64,000 bases of DNA from Pseudoflavitalea rhizosphaerae (GCF_003991355.1 NZ_RCSU01000003.1:124001-188000); one strand, 5' to 3'; numbered from the stretch's first letter, positions 34,199-44,004 are shown. The notes: generated by a model from the letters alone, not told the origin. Made by a program: numbers and translations.

Positions 34199-35435
34199 AC
34201 AGTTGGTTTTGACAATGGTACTGTTGCCGGTGCTGGCCTCGCTGCCAGCCCTGGCCGGTATCATACGTGTGAGCCCGGCAGGTCCGGTAAAAAAAATCCA
34301 ACTGGCCATCGATCAGGCAAAACCTTTCGATACCATCCTCGTGGGAAAAGGAATATACAAAGAAGGGACCATCGAAGTGAACAAAGCAGTCCACCTGAGA
34401 GGCATCGATTTTCCCATCATCGACGGAGAAAAGAAATACGAGATCATCACCATCAAATCAAATAATGTAATACTGGAAGGATTCGCCGTTCAGCATTCCG
34501 GCACTTCCAGTTATAATGATATTGCCGCTATCCGCATCGCCAACGCCCGCAACGTTACCATCCGCAACAATAAACTGGACGATACTTTTTTCGGCATCTA
34601 CAGCCAGCATGCCAGCTCCTGCCTCATCGCCGGTAACACCATCCACTCTTATGCCAAAACAGAACTGGGTTCCGCCAATGGCATCCACTGCTGGAAAAGC
34701 GATAGCATGCAGATCACCGATAACGAGATCAGCGGTCACCGCGATGGTATCTATTTTGAATTCGTGACCGCCTCTTCCATTCGCAACAATTACAGTCATG
34801 ATAACATCCGGTACGGACTACATTTCATGTTCTCCAACAATGATATTTACGATAGAAACACTTTCGAAAGGAATGGCGCCGGCGTAGCCGTGATGTTCTC
34901 CAAAGCAGTAACGATGCTGCACAACCGCTTTCTATCCAACTGGGGCGCCAGCTCCTACGGCATCCTCCTGAAAGAGATCTCCGACAGCCGCATCGAGCAC
35001 AATCAATTCACCCGCAATACCACCGGCATCTACCTCGAAGGCACTACCAGGATCATGATCGCCAAAAATATATTCAGCGGCAATGGCTATGCTCTCAGAA
35101 TACAGGCCAGTTGCAGCGAGAATACAGTCCAGCAAAATAATTTCACCGGCAACACTTTCGATGTGGCCACCAATGGCAGCCTGGTGCTGAATTCATTCAA
35201 TAAGAATTACTGGGACAAATACGAGGGCTATGATCTCAACCGCGATGGCGTCGGAGATGTTCCCTTCCGCCCGGTAAGCATGTACTCCATGGTAGTGGAA
35301 AGAAATCCAACAGCCATGATGCTGTTCAGGAGTTTCCTGGTGAACCTTTTCGATAAAACGGAAAAAGTATTACCCGGTCTCACGCCTGAAGGACTTAAAG
35401 ATGAACAACCTCTCATGAAATCACTGAAGTTTTAA
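34182..35435 (+). CDS. nosD: Nitrous oxide reductase maturation protein NosD
   Basis: A 417-residue periplasmic beta-helix protein needed for assembly of the CuZ centre of NosZ. It has a signal peptide (MKLKNKQLVLTMVLLPVLAS) and stacked beta-helix coils such as ILEGFAVQHSGTSSYND, ARNVTIRNNKLDDTFFGIYS and GNTIHSYAKT, with the NosD motif GLHFMFSNNDIYDRNTFERN near residue 210 and the C-terminal NKNYWDKYEGYDLNRDGVGD. It overlaps the NosL fusion and is 9 bases before nosF. It pairs functionally with the NosFY transporter. Confidence 0.94.
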   Translation: MKLKNKQLVLTMVLLPVLASLPALAGIIRVSPAGPVKKIQLAIDQAKPFDTILVGKGIYKEGTIEVNKAVHLRGIDFPIIDGEKKYEIITIKSNNVILEGFAVQHSGTSSYNDIAAIRIANARNVTIRNNKLDDTFFGIYSQHASSCLIAGNTIHSYAKTELGSANGIHCWKSDSMQITDNEISGHRDGIYFEFVTASSIRNNYSHDNIRYGLHFMFSNNDIYDRNTFERNGAGVAVMFSKAVTMLHNRFLSNWGASSYGILLKEISDSRIEHNQFTRNTTGIYLEGTTRIMIAKNIFSGNGYALRIQASCSENTVQQNNFTGNTFDVATNGSLVLNSFNKNYWDKYEGYDLNRDGVGDVPFRPVSMYSMVVERNPTAMMLFRSFLVNLFDKTEKVLPGLTPEGLKDEQPLMKSLKF

Positions 35436-35444
35436 CTGGCCGAT

Positions 35445-36152
35445 ATGATCATCGCAACAAATGTTACCAAAAGATTCGGCAAGCTGACGGCACTGGATAA
35501 TGTGAGCGTCAATTGCAACAAGGGACAATGCATTTCACTCACCGGTCCCAATGGTTCCGGGAAAACCACGCTGATCAAGTGTTTGCTTGGAATGGTGGTT
35601 CCCGATAGCGGCTTCATCACTTTCAACCAGCAGAATATCCTCCATCACTGGCAATACCGCTCACAGATCGGGTACATGCCGCAAACGGGCAAGTATCCCG
35701 AGAACATGACCATCGCACAGGTGCTGGACATGATGAAGGATATCCGGAAGAACAATCAGCTATCCTTAGACGAAGAACTGATCCAAATCTTCGGGCTACA
35801 GGAAATCGACAATAAAAAGATGCGCACCCTCTCCGGCGGCACCCGCCAGAAAGTAAGTGCAGCCCTCGCTTTCCTCTTCAACCCAGATGTACTGATCCTG
35901 GATGAACCTACAGCCGGCCTCGATCCATTGTCAACAGAATTACTCAAAGACAAGATCAGGAAAGAAAAACAAAAAGGAAAACTCATCCTCATCACTTCCC
36001 ATATCCTCAGTGACCTGGACGACCTGGTAACGGAAGTGATCTACATGCAGGATGGACAACTCCGTTTTCACAAATCCCTGGAACAACTGAAGCAGGACAC
36101 TGGCCAAACTCAACTCTCGCGCGCCATCGCGCAGGTGATGAAAACAAACTGA
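35445..36152 (+). CDS. nosF: ABC transporter ATPase NosF
   Basis: A 235-residue ABC ATPase. Walker A GPNGSGKT is at 34-41, the Q-loop lies in YMPQTGKYPENMT, the signature is LSGGTRQ near 131, Walker B is VLILDEPTAGLDP, and the switch histidine is in LITSH. With NosY it forms the transporter that supports NosD in NosZ copper-sulfide centre assembly. It shares one base with nosY (TGATG overlap). Confidence 0.95.
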   Translation: MIIATNVTKRFGKLTALDNVSVNCNKGQCISLTGPNGSGKTTLIKCLLGMVVPDSGFITFNQQNILHHWQYRSQIGYMPQTGKYPENMTIAQVLDMMKDIRKNNQLSLDEELIQIFGLQEIDNKKMRTLSGGTRQKVSAALAFLFNPDVLILDEPTAGLDPLSTELLKDKIRKEKQKGKLILITSHILSDLDDLVTEVIYMQDGQLRFHKSLEQLKQDTGQTQLSRAIAQVMKTN

Positions 36153-36925
36153 TGCATATGAAGAAGATCATCAAATATGTAATACTGGACATCCTGAAGA
36201 ACAAGATCATGATCGCTTACATGGTCTTCCTGCTGGCTATCTCGCTCAGCGTTTTCAACCTGGAAGACAATAGCGCGAAAGGATTGCTTAGCCTTCTCAA
36301 TCTTGTATTGATCCTGGTTCCCCTGGTGAGCATCGTGTTTTCCACTATTTACGTGTACAATGCCACCGAGTTCATCGAGCTGCTGGTATCACAGCCATTG
36401 AAGCGGGTGAATATCTGGATGAGCATTTTTACAGGATTGTCCGTATCCTGCAGCCTGGCCTTCCTTGTCGGCTGTGGGTTACCGGTACTATTGTATGCAC
36501 CGGGCGAATCAGGATGGATACTGATCCTGATGGGCGTACTGATCACGAATATCTTCATCGCCATTGCACTTTTCGCTTCCGTACTTACCCGCGATAAAGC
36601 CAAAGGCATCGGGCTGGCATTGCTGCTCTGGTTCTACTTCACATTGATTTTCGATGGGCTCATACTCTTTCTACTTTTCCAGTTTATGGATTATCCCATG
36701 GAAACACCCATGATCATTTTCAGCAGCCTGAACCCGATAGACCTCGCACGAATATTAATTCTGCTGAAGATGGATATTTCCGCGCTGATGGGCGCTACCA
36801 GCGCCGTGTTCAAAGATTTCTTCGGTACTGGTTGGGGCATGACGCTTTCTTTACTGATCCTCCTGCTTTGGATCCTGGCGCCGCTCTGGTGGTCCGTTCG
36901 GAAATTCAAGAGCAAGGACCTGTAA
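36152..36925 (+). CDS. nosY: ABC transporter permease NosY
   Basis: A 257-residue membrane protein with six hydrophobic segments (IMIAYMVFLLAISLSVF, LLNLVLILVPLVSIVFSTIY, SVSCSLAFLVGCGLPVLLY, ILMGVLITNIFIAIALFASV, GIGLALLLWFYFTLIFDGLI, LSLLILLLWILAPLWW). A cytoplasmic loop with YNATEFIELLVSQPLKR is typical of NosY/ABC-2 permeases. It completes the NosDFY maturation system. The start can be 36152 or 36158. It ends on the edge of a hairpin that terminates the convergent SusD transcript. Confidence 0.93.
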   Translation: MHMKKIIKYVILDILKNKIMIAYMVFLLAISLSVFNLEDNSAKGLLSLLNLVLILVPLVSIVFSTIYVYNATEFIELLVSQPLKRVNIWMSIFTGLSVSCSLAFLVGCGLPVLLYAPGESGWILILMGVLITNIFIAIALFASVLTRDKAKGIGLALLLWFYFTLIFDGLILFLLFQFMDYPMETPMIIFSSLNPIDLARILILLKMDISALMGATSAVFKDFFGTGWGMTLSLLILLLWILAPLWWSVRKFKSKDL

Positions 36926-36949
36926 AAAAGCCCCTGCAGAAGCAGGGGC
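36925..36949 (-). terminator. Terminator for the SusC-SusD cassette (STN type)
   Basis: A perfect 8-bp stem (GCCCCTGC 36930-36937 and GCAGGGGC 36942-36949) with an AGAA loop. On the minus strand it is followed by TTTTTTA, so it ends the SusD transcript (stop at 36996). In the plus direction the T-tract is missing, so nosY termination here is less certain. Confidence 0.8.
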
Positions 36950-36995
36950 AGTGTTGAGAATGCTCAATTTAAAGCCGGATAGATCCATGTACAGT

Positions 36996-38693
36996 TTATT
37001 GTTGATAACCCTCGTTCTGTTTGAATTCATCTTTGTTGGTCACGGCATCCAACTGGCTTTGCGGGATCGGACGTAGCGCATGATAGTTTTGAATATTGCC
37101 GGCGGCTTGCGGGTTATGGGCTTTCACTCTTTCTTCCAGTTTACCCGTTCTCTTTAGATCGATCCACCGCCATTGTTCACCAGCCAGTTCGCGGGCGCGT
37201 TCATCCAGAATGAAATCAAGTGTAATATCTGATTCCGTGATCTCCATATCAGCCTGTTTGCCGGGAAGGGCTGCACGTCTTCTCACCTCATTGATCAGGT
37301 CGGCGGCCACGCCATTCTCACCCAGCATATGTTTGGCTTCCGCAGCCGTCAGGTAAATGTCAGCAAGCCGGAAGATGAAGGCATCGCGCGCGCTTTGCTG
37401 CTCCGCAACGGATGGACGCGTAGGGTCCAGGAATTTTTTAAGCGACAGGAAATTGGAATTATTCCTGGGCGTGCCGTTGGCGTTGTACATATTGTTGCGG
37501 TCGAACACTTCGTACTTGCGGCCATCGCGCCATTCATTGGTAACAACGTCTTTAGTGATGAAATGCGCAGTATCGCCGGGATTGATCGTGAACGTTTGTT
37601 CAACACCGGTAGTGAGCGTTCTTTTGTAGCTGGTAGCAGCGGCTTTATTACTGATCCAGAGCCCCTGGAAGCTGGCGGCATAGCGGGAATCGATCGTTTC
37701 ATCAAAAAGGTCTACCAGGAAGAGCGAGGGCATCCAGCGGCTGAACGGCCTTCCGTAAGCGATGGTCCTTTCCATTCCCGGACGCACATCATATTTCTGC
37801 AGGAACATCAGGTGACCGTTATTGGCGCCGCGCGCATGACCATTGGGATACACGATAGCGCCGGCTGGTCCGGTGAAATCGTTCATGGTAAGATTGGTGG
37901 TATAGTTCACTGCCCAGATCACTTCTTTGCCGGTCTGGTTATTCATATTGAAGATATCGGCATAGTTGGATTGTAACGTAAATCCATAATCGCTGATCAC
38001 TTTGTCGGCATATTTGTAGCAGCTATCATACTGCCCCTGGATGAGGAATACTTTCGAGAGGAATGCTTCGGCCGCAGGCCTGGTGGCTCTTCCATTATCA
38101 GATGTAGTGGGCGGCAAAGCCACGATGGCGGTGCGAAGATCGGTCAGGATCTGCTCATAGAATTTCGCTTCCGGCGTTCTGTTGGCAGTGGTGATGATGC
38201 CCTGGGTTTCATCCAGCGTGAAATGCACGCCGCCCCAGGTTTCCACGATGAAGAAATAATACCAGGCGCGAAGCATGCGCAATTCTCCTTCCCGGATGGT
38301 TTTGGTGGCAGGTGGCAATCCTGATTTATCCAATCTTCCCAACAAGGCATTGCAGAGGTTCACGGCGGAATACATCCTGCTCCAGATGCCCGCCAGGATG
38401 GGATTGGCGGGGTTCATGCCGGAAGTGTATTGTGTAAGTTCGGTATTGGGATCATCCACGCCACTGAGCCAGAGATCACTGCCGGCTTCCAGCAAATGGT
38501 AGCCAGCCTCTTTTCCCCATAACCAACGGTTATAAGTATACGCAGCGCTAACGCCGGCTTCAAAACCTGCCGGTGTATTGAATACGGCATCCGCAGTTAC
38601 GCCACCGGGATTGTATTCAGTCAGTTGTTTCTTGCAGGATGAAACGCCGGCCAGCGCCATCATCAGCAGACATATATAAAAAGATGTTTTCAT
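36996..38693 (-). CDS. SusD/RagB-family nutrient-binding lipoprotein
   Basis: A 565-residue surface lipoprotein: signal MKTSFYICLLMMALAGVSSC with lipobox Cys20. SusD landmarks are TAYTYNRWLWGKEAGYHLLE, RMLRAWYYFFIVETWGGVHF near residue 140, ATRPAAEAFLSKVFLIQGQY near 203, and the C-terminal DFILDERARELAGEQWRWID. It binds oligomers for the SusC partner, whose stop lies 19 bases upstream. No enzyme gene follows, so the substrate cannot be inferred from neighbours. Confidence 0.93.
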   Translation of the reverse strand: MKTSFYICLLMMALAGVSSCKKQLTEYNPGGVTADAVFNTPAGFEAGVSAAYTYNRWLWGKEAGYHLLEAGSDLWLSGVDDPNTELTQYTSGMNPANPILAGIWSRMYSAVNLCNALLGRLDKSGLPPATKTIREGELRMLRAWYYFFIVETWGGVHFTLDETQGIITTANRTPEAKFYEQILTDLRTAIVALPPTTSDNGRATRPAAEAFLSKVFLIQGQYDSCYKYADKVISDYGFTLQSNYADIFNMNNQTGKEVIWAVNYTTNLTMNDFTGPAGAIVYPNGHARGANNGHLMFLQKYDVRPGMERTIAYGRPFSRWMPSLFLVDLFDETIDSRYAASFQGLWISNKAAATSYKRTLTTGVEQTFTINPGDTAHFITKDVVTNEWRDGRKYEVFDRNNMYNANGTPRNNSNFLSLKKFLDPTRPSVAEQQSARDAFIFRLADIYLTAAEAKHMLGENGVAADLINEVRRRAALPGKQADMEITESDITLDFILDERARELAGEQWRWIDLKRTGKLEERVKAHNPQAAGNIQNYHALRPIPQSQLDAVTNKDEFKQNEGYQQ

Positions 38694-38711
38694 TGTGCAG
38701 CCATTTGTTGA

Positions 38712-41700
38712 TTAAAGATTGATGCTTACACCCCATACTACCAGTTTGGTCATTGGGTTGATAAGACTTCCTCCGCGCTCCACATCATAGTCGTCCACCC
38801 TGGAGAAAGTGAACAGGTTCCTGCCGGTAGCATAGAGCCTGAGCCCTGAAACGCCGAACCTGGAAGTAAAGGTCTTTGGCAAAGTATAACCCAGGGTGAT
38901 GGCCCTGATCTTGAGGAAGGAGCCATCCACATATTGCAAAGTGGAAGAATAGAGCAAGGCGGCAAAGGAGCTGGTGGTGCGTGGCCTGGGAAAATCATTG
39001 CTGGGATTCTCGAGCGTCCAGTAATTCACTACGGCGCCATTCTCACGGCCCGGCAGGTGCACGCGACCGTTATAGGCATATTCGATGGTCTGTCCATAAC
39101 GGGCAAAGAGGAATACATTCATATCCCATTGCTTGTAGCGGAAATCAAGATTGAGGCTGGCATTCCATTTCGGAACAAGCTGTCCCAGCACTTCACGGTC
39201 GCTGCTGGAAATGCCTTTTCCATCTTTATCGTATACACGGATATCACCGGGCAGTTGTTTGTTGGCGATCGCTTCGGTGGAATCGGCCAACTGCCAGATA
39301 CCTATCTTCCTGTAATCGTATGAAACCCTCACGGGATAACCGATGAACCACTCATTGGCTACATCATCCACGCCATTGAGCAGGTCAGTGATCCTTTCAC
39401 GGTTGGTATAGAAAGTGAGGCCTGCATTGAAATTCATATCCGTTTTCCTGATCACGGCTACATTCACACCAATGTCCAGTCCGGTATTGACGGTAGCGCC
39501 GATGTTCTGGAAAGTGCGGCTTACACCGGAAGTAGGCGGCAACAGCCTGTCGATCAGCAGATCGGTTGTTCTTGTACGATAGAAATCGATGGTAGCCGTT
39601 ACACGGTTGTTCCAGAGGCCGAGATCAACGCCAACATTGAAGGCCCTGGTCTTTTCCCACCTGAGTGCGGCATTACCGATGGTATCGCTGAAAGTATAAC
39701 CGGGAAAAGGCGTTTCACCAAAAGCATTGGGAATGCGTGTGAGGGAGGATTGTGTGCGGTAAGGGCTGATGGCATCACTTCCCGTAACGCCATAGCTCAC
39801 ACGAAGTTTGAGGTCGCTGACGGTATTGGAGGTCTTGAGGAAGTCTTCATCGCTGATGCGCCAGGCCAGGGCGGCAGCGGGGAATACGCTCCATTTGTTG
39901 CCTTCGCCGAGTTTGGAACTGCCGTCTGTGCGGATGCTGAAAGAGGCGAGATATTTACCTGCGAAGGAATAGTTCAACCGTCCGGCAAAGGATACGAGGT
40001 TCTCTTTGCTGTAAGAAGAACGGATACTGATGCCTTCCGTGGCATTGGCGAGGCCATAGTACAATTGCGAAGGGAAGATCTGTTTATTGCCCTGTGCTGT
40101 AGCGTCTTCGTAATTGTTTTGGAGGAAAGTGGTCACTCCCGTGAGCGTGAAATTATGTTCCTTCAGTTGTTTATTGTACGTGATGATATTCTCCCAGTTG
40201 GTATTGCGGGCCTTGCCGGCCATGTAGCTGCCCAGCGAGTTGGTGCCGCGTTGGAGAAGTGAGTTCTTATCGAAGAAAGCGCCATTGGTAAGACTGGTGA
40301 ACACCATACCGAGATTGCTGCGCAGGGAGAGCCCTTTGAGCGGAGTGATCTCCACATAGGCAACGCCGAATGTGCGTTGGGTAACGGAATTGTTATAGGC
40401 GATGCCAGGCTGTTCATCTATCAGCGGGTTCCATCGGGCGGCTTCGTTGTTGGGACTGAGCACCACATTACCGGCGCTGTCGCGGGGCAGTGAGAATGGC
40501 GAGATCTTGCTGGCTTCATCCATCGGGCTGGTGCGCTGGTCCACATCATAATAGGTGAACTGCAATTGCATCCCTGCTTTGGCGAACCTGCCCACCTGTT
40601 GGTCGAGACCAAGACGGGCCGTATATCTCTTCAATTCATCTCCTTTGAAGATACCGTTCTCATTGTAATAACCGAGAGATAAATACCCCTTCGTTTGTTC
40701 ATTACCGGCAGATACGCCTACATGGTGTTCCTGTTGGTTGCCCTGTTTAAGGAAGAGGTCGGGATAATCTGTATTGACCTTGTTGTTGATATTGGCGAGC
40801 TCGATATTATTGAACAGCAGGTTATCATTGGCGTCACTGGTCCAGTTGCCATTTGGGTTGATGCCAGCCAGGGTGATCTTCCTGTTGGCTTCCCTGCGCC
40901 AGGCCACGTATTCATCGGTATTCATGAAACGAGGATAACCTGCCACTTCGGAGATGCCGTAGTAGGAACTGGCGCTGATCTTCGGTTTGCCGGAGGCGCC
41001 GCGTTTGGTAGTGATGATCACTACTCCGTTGGCGCCGCGTGAACCATAAATGGCGGTGGAACTGGCATCTTTCAATACTTCGAGGGATTGTATATCGTTG
41101 GAACTGATATCCTGGATGGAATTGTATTGAACGCCATCCACGATGATCAGTGGTCCGTTATCTGCACGAAGGGATCGGTTACCCCTGATAGTTATGGATA
41201 CGCCGGATGAAGCGGAACCGCTGTTACGGACAATATCTGCGCCAGGCAGTTTGCCCTGCAAGGCTTCCAGGGCGTTCACAGCGGGTGTCTTGCGGATGTC
41301 TTCACTTTTCACGGAGAGTACGGATCCGGTGAGGTCTCTTTTACGGACCTGTCCATATCCGATCACTACAATATTTTCAAGGCTTTTGGCTACCGAGATC
41401 AGGGTGATATTGATGGTTGTTCTGGAGCCAACAGTCACTTCCTGGGATTCATATCCCACGTAAGTGAAGCTGAGTATATGAGCATCTTCGGCATTGATGG
41501 AATATTCTCCTTTTTCATTGGTGGCGGTACCGCGGTTACTGCCTTTGATATTCACGGACACGCCATTGAGTGGGGCGCCATTTTCGTCCGTCACTTTTCC
41601 CGTGATATCGCGGGCCGGTGGTTTGACCCTGTCCTCTTTCACTACGATCAGTTTATTGTCCATAAACTGATAAGTAAGCAGGGTGTTCGCAAAAATTTGA

Positions 41701-41981
41701 TCGAGGGCCTGGCGGATGCTGGCTTCTTTGAGTTCCAGCGAGACCTTTTTACGGATACTGTTGAGCTGATCATTGTACAGGAAACGGAAATTGCTCTGTT
41801 TTTCAATGGCCTGTAACACACTTGCAATCTCCGCTTTCCGGAAATGAAGGCTCAATTTTTCCTGTCCGAGCCCTCCGGCAGATACGTGCAAACCGGCAAT
41901 CAGCAGAAGTAAGGTTAATTTCATTATAAGCAGCGCTTTGAACGGCAAGGGCTTTTCAGCAACCGTTAGAAAACTTTTCAT
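38712..41981 (-). CDS. SusC/RagA-family TonB-dependent transporter with STN signalling domain
   Basis: A 1089-residue outer-membrane transporter. After a leader (LLIMKLTLLLLIAGLHVSAG) comes a secretin/TonB N-terminal (STN) domain at about residues 43-115 (KLSLHFRKAEIASVLQAIEK, NFRFLYNDQL), then the carboxypeptidase-like domain (DITGKVTDENGAPLNGVSVN), the plug (VIGYGQVRKRDLTGSVLSVK, LIIVDGVQYNSIQDISSND) and the barrel. The STN domain signals to the FecR anti-sigma factor encoded upstream, so transport induces its own operon. The start is 41981 or an internal ATG near the hydrophobic leader. Confidence 0.94.
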   Translation of the reverse strand: MKSFLTVAEKPLPFKALLIMKLTLLLLIAGLHVSAGGLGQEKLSLHFRKAEIASVLQAIEKQSNFRFLYNDQLNSIRKKVSLELKEASIRQALDQIFANTLLTYQFMDNKLIVVKEDRVKPPARDITGKVTDENGAPLNGVSVNIKGSNRGTATNEKGEYSINAEDAHILSFTYVGYESQEVTVGSRTTINITLISVAKSLENIVVIGYGQVRKRDLTGSVLSVKSEDIRKTPAVNALEALQGKLPGADIVRNSGSASSGVSITIRGNRSLRADNGPLIIVDGVQYNSIQDISSNDIQSLEVLKDASSTAIYGSRGANGVVIITTKRGASGKPKISASSYYGISEVAGYPRFMNTDEYVAWRREANRKITLAGINPNGNWTSDANDNLLFNNIELANINNKVNTDYPDLFLKQGNQQEHHVGVSAGNEQTKGYLSLGYYNENGIFKGDELKRYTARLGLDQQVGRFAKAGMQLQFTYYDVDQRTSPMDEASKISPFSLPRDSAGNVVLSPNNEAARWNPLIDEQPGIAYNNSVTQRTFGVAYVEITPLKGLSLRSNLGMVFTSLTNGAFFDKNSLLQRGTNSLGSYMAGKARNTNWENIITYNKQLKEHNFTLTGVTTFLQNNYEDATAQGNKQIFPSQLYYGLANATEGISIRSSYSKENLVSFAGRLNYSFAGKYLASFSIRTDGSSKLGEGNKWSVFPAAALAWRISDEDFLKTSNTVSDLKLRVSYGVTGSDAISPYRTQSSLTRIPNAFGETPFPGYTFSDTIGNAALRWEKTRAFNVGVDLGLWNNRVTATIDFYRTRTTDLLIDRLLPPTSGVSRTFQNIGATVNTGLDIGVNVAVIRKTDMNFNAGLTFYTNRERITDLLNGVDDVANEWFIGYPVRVSYDYRKIGIWQLADSTEAIANKQLPGDIRVYDKDGKGISSSDREVLGQLVPKWNASLNLDFRYKQWDMNVFLFARYGQTIEYAYNGRVHLPGRENGAVVNYWTLENPSNDFPRPRTTSSFAALLYSSTLQYVDGSFLKIRAITLGYTLPKTFTSRFGVSGLRLYATGRNLFTFSRVDDYDVERGGSLINPMTKLVVWGVSINL

Positions 41982-42016
41982 ACATTAGTATTCTTATGGG
42001 TTAAATAATAATCGCT

Positions 42017-42036
42017 CCCCCGCCCTTTAGCGGGGA
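42017..42036 (-). promoter_or_regulatory. GC-rich hairpin between fecR and susC
   Basis: CCCCGC (42018-42023) and GCGGGG (42030-42035) pair around a 6-base loop in the 130-base gap between the FecR stop and the SusC start. The minus strand after it is AT-rich but has no T-run, so it is a weak terminator or a transcript-stability element. It may set the ratio of anti-sigma to receptor. Confidence 0.4.
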
Positions 42037-42111
42037 CGACAACAGAAATGTTTAACCTGTATTCAACGGGGAAAGGGTCCAGCTTTCTCCGTTTTTTATT
42101 GCACCGCTTAC

Positions 42112-43215
42112 TTAGGGCGAAGCTGGTGTACGTGAGCTAATAAATAGTTCATTGCCTTTTATCGTAAATGAAAAAGGGACAGCCACCTGCAATGCGCGGA
42201 ATGCCTGTTCAACGGTTTCATTTTCCAGCGAACCGTTGAAGGTGAGCAATTGCACGGCTTCGTCCTCAAAATGGATTTTGATATTGTACCAACGTTCCAG
42301 TTTTTTAGCCAGCTCGGGGAATCCATCGCCGCGGAATTGCAGGCGGTTATAGATCCAGGCTGTTTCCGGCAGCTCATCATCCCGCAGCGTGGTATCCAGT
42401 TGTAATACAGACTGCACGGGTATCCTGATGGTATTTTCCTTTTTCTGATTTACATCATTTTCCTTTATCTCTTTTTCCAATACCAGTTTCTGATGCGGCT
42501 TCAGCAGGATCGGTTTTGCATCCGGCCTGTCTTTCCTGGAAAGTTGCACCAGTCCGCGCAGCAATGTTGTTTCCACCGTGTGATCATCGGCGTAAGACTT
42601 CACGTTGAATGCAGTACCCAGTACTTTGATATCGATATTGCCTGCATGTACGATGAAGGGTTTGCCGGCCTGCGGCGCGATATCGAAGAAGGCTTCGCCA
42701 TTGAGCACGATTTCCCGCTGTGGTCCATTAAATGCAGGATCATAGCTGAGCGTGGAGCCTGCATTGAGCCATACGATCGAGCCGTCGGGCAGCAAGGTCC
42801 TTGTCCTGCTGCCCTTGTGAGCCACGATCTCGTTGGTGGATATAGGGTTGCTGTTATTATTGAGCTGGAATATTGCATATGCTGTAATAACAATCCCGCC
42901 GGTGATGGCTGCCACCATCCATTTCCTGAAACGGAATTTCCTTTGTGAAAACTGCTCTGTTTCCATTTCCATTACGGGTTGTTCCAGCACTTCTTCCACC
43001 GCAGCCAGTTGCAGGATCTTTTTGATCTTTTCATTTTCCACATCCATTTCTTTTGCCGTTTCACCCGCTACCCACAATTGTTGCAGGAGGTTGAACTGTT
43101 GCATCAGGTCTGGATCCTGTTGCAGGGCCTTCAGCAGGCTGGCGCGTTCTTCATCATTGGCGTCTCCGCTGAGGTATCGTGAGATCAAAAAGTAAATTGA
43201 TTCCGGTGTTTCCAT
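42112..43215 (-). CDS. FecR-family anti-sigma factor
   Basis: A 367-residue transmembrane anti-sigma factor: a cytoplasmic N-terminus (ISRYLSGDANDEERASLLKA), one membrane helix (MVAAITGGIVITAYAIF near residue 100), a FecR periplasmic domain (EIVAHKGSRTRTLLPDGSIV, LNAGSTLSYDPAFNGPQREI) and one C-terminal DUF4974 domain (LQFRGDGFPELAKKLERWYN). It relays the signal from the STN domain of the downstream SusC to the ECF sigma factor encoded upstream. The 204 bases between the sigma stop and its own start contain the second copy of the palindromic repeat. Confidence 0.93.
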   Translation of the reverse strand: METPESIYFLISRYLSGDANDEERASLLKALQQDPDLMQQFNLLQQLWVAGETAKEMDVENEKIKKILQLAAVEEVLEQPVMEMETEQFSQRKFRFRKWMVAAITGGIVITAYAIFQLNNNSNPISTNEIVAHKGSRTRTLLPDGSIVWLNAGSTLSYDPAFNGPQREIVLNGEAFFDIAPQAGKPFIVHAGNIDIKVLGTAFNVKSYADDHTVETTLLRGLVQLSRKDRPDAKPILLKPHQKLVLEKEIKENDVNQKKENTIRIPVQSVLQLDTTLRDDELPETAWIYNRLQFRGDGFPELAKKLERWYNIKIHFEDEAVQLLTFNGSLENETVEQAFRALQVAVPFSFTIKGNELFISSRTPASP

Positions 43216-43299
43216 TCTGTTGGATTGCTATTCAGAAAGGAGGACAGGAAAAAAAGAAAACACCACTAAAGGAATTTGATTTTTTTTTCGGGTTGTGGC

Positions 43300-43406
43300 C
43301 AGTCGCTCGCCTCCCGGCGAGTGACTTTTATTTCGTCGCCTCCGGCGACGCGGTGTTCGTCAGAGGCGAACTAATACTGGTCACTCGCCGGGGAGGCGAG
43401 CGACTG
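43300..43406. repeat. Cloverleaf-like palindromic repeat, copy 2
   Basis: Arms at 43300-43325 and 43380-43406 pair over about 26 bases with one bulged base. The centre, ~54 bases, is close to copy 1: GTCGCC-TCC-GGCGAC at 43335-43349, and GTTCGTC-AGA-GGCGAAC at 43355-43371, where a C-to-T change still keeps a G-U pair, as expected if the RNA fold matters. It sits inside a sigma/anti-sigma operon. The outer ~14 bp of copy 1 arms have diverged. Confidence 0.85.
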
Positions 43407-43419
43407 CAACACTCCGCTT

Positions 43420-44004
43420 TCACAGGCGCCGTCGCATGTTGCCCACCTGCAATGCCTCGCAGATCTTTTTGATGGCGATGGCCATTTGTGTATCTACCGT
43501 GTGTATGGAGATATTGAGCACTTCCGCCACTTCGCGGTGCCGCAGGCCATCTTCCCGGACCAGTTTGAAGATCATGCGGCAGCGGGGCGGCAGTGCATTC
43601 ACCACCAGTTGCATCCGCTGGAGCAGTTCGGAAGTGACGAGGAGATTATGCGGATCAGCATGGGACAGCAGATCGATCTCTATTCCAAGATCATCGAAAG
43701 AGGAATGAATGAGCTGACGTGCTTTATGGGAGATGGCATTGAGGGATGTATTCTTCACGGCAACATAGAGATACACAGCCAGGTTCTCAATGTCCATGAT
43801 CTTTTGTCTATGGGCCCAGAGTTTCACGAAAACGTCTTCCACCACTTCTTCGGAGAGTTCATTCGAGCGGGTGATATGCCGCGCAAAATGCAGCAGCCGC
43901 CTGGCGTACAGGCCATACAGGTTACTGAGAGCCCTTTCGTCTCCCTGACAGATCTGCTGCTGTATGGTGAACAAATCCATGATGGCAAGTGGTATAAGGT
44001 TCAA
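43420..44004 (-). CDS. ECF RNA polymerase sigma factor
   Basis: A 194-residue ECF sigma factor with region 2 (ERALSNLYGLYARRLLHFARH, SEEVVEDVFVKLWAHRQKI) and region 4 helix-turn-helix (LPPRCRMIFKLVREDGLRHR, EVAEVLNISIHTVDTQMAIA). It is first in a cassette with FecR, STN-containing SusC and SusD, a cell-surface signalling system. The start could be 44004 or an ATG a few codons inside (MDLFTIQQQICQG). The small C-terminal region is basic (NMRRRL). Confidence 0.93.
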   Translation of the reverse strand: MNLIPLAIMDLFTIQQQICQGDERALSNLYGLYARRLLHFARHITRSNELSEEVVEDVFVKLWAHRQKIMDIENLAVYLYVAVKNTSLNAISHKARQLIHSSFDDLGIEIDLLSHADPHNLLVTSELLQRMQLVVNALPPRCRMIFKLVREDGLRHREVAEVLNISIHTVDTQMAIAIKKICEALQVGNMRRRL

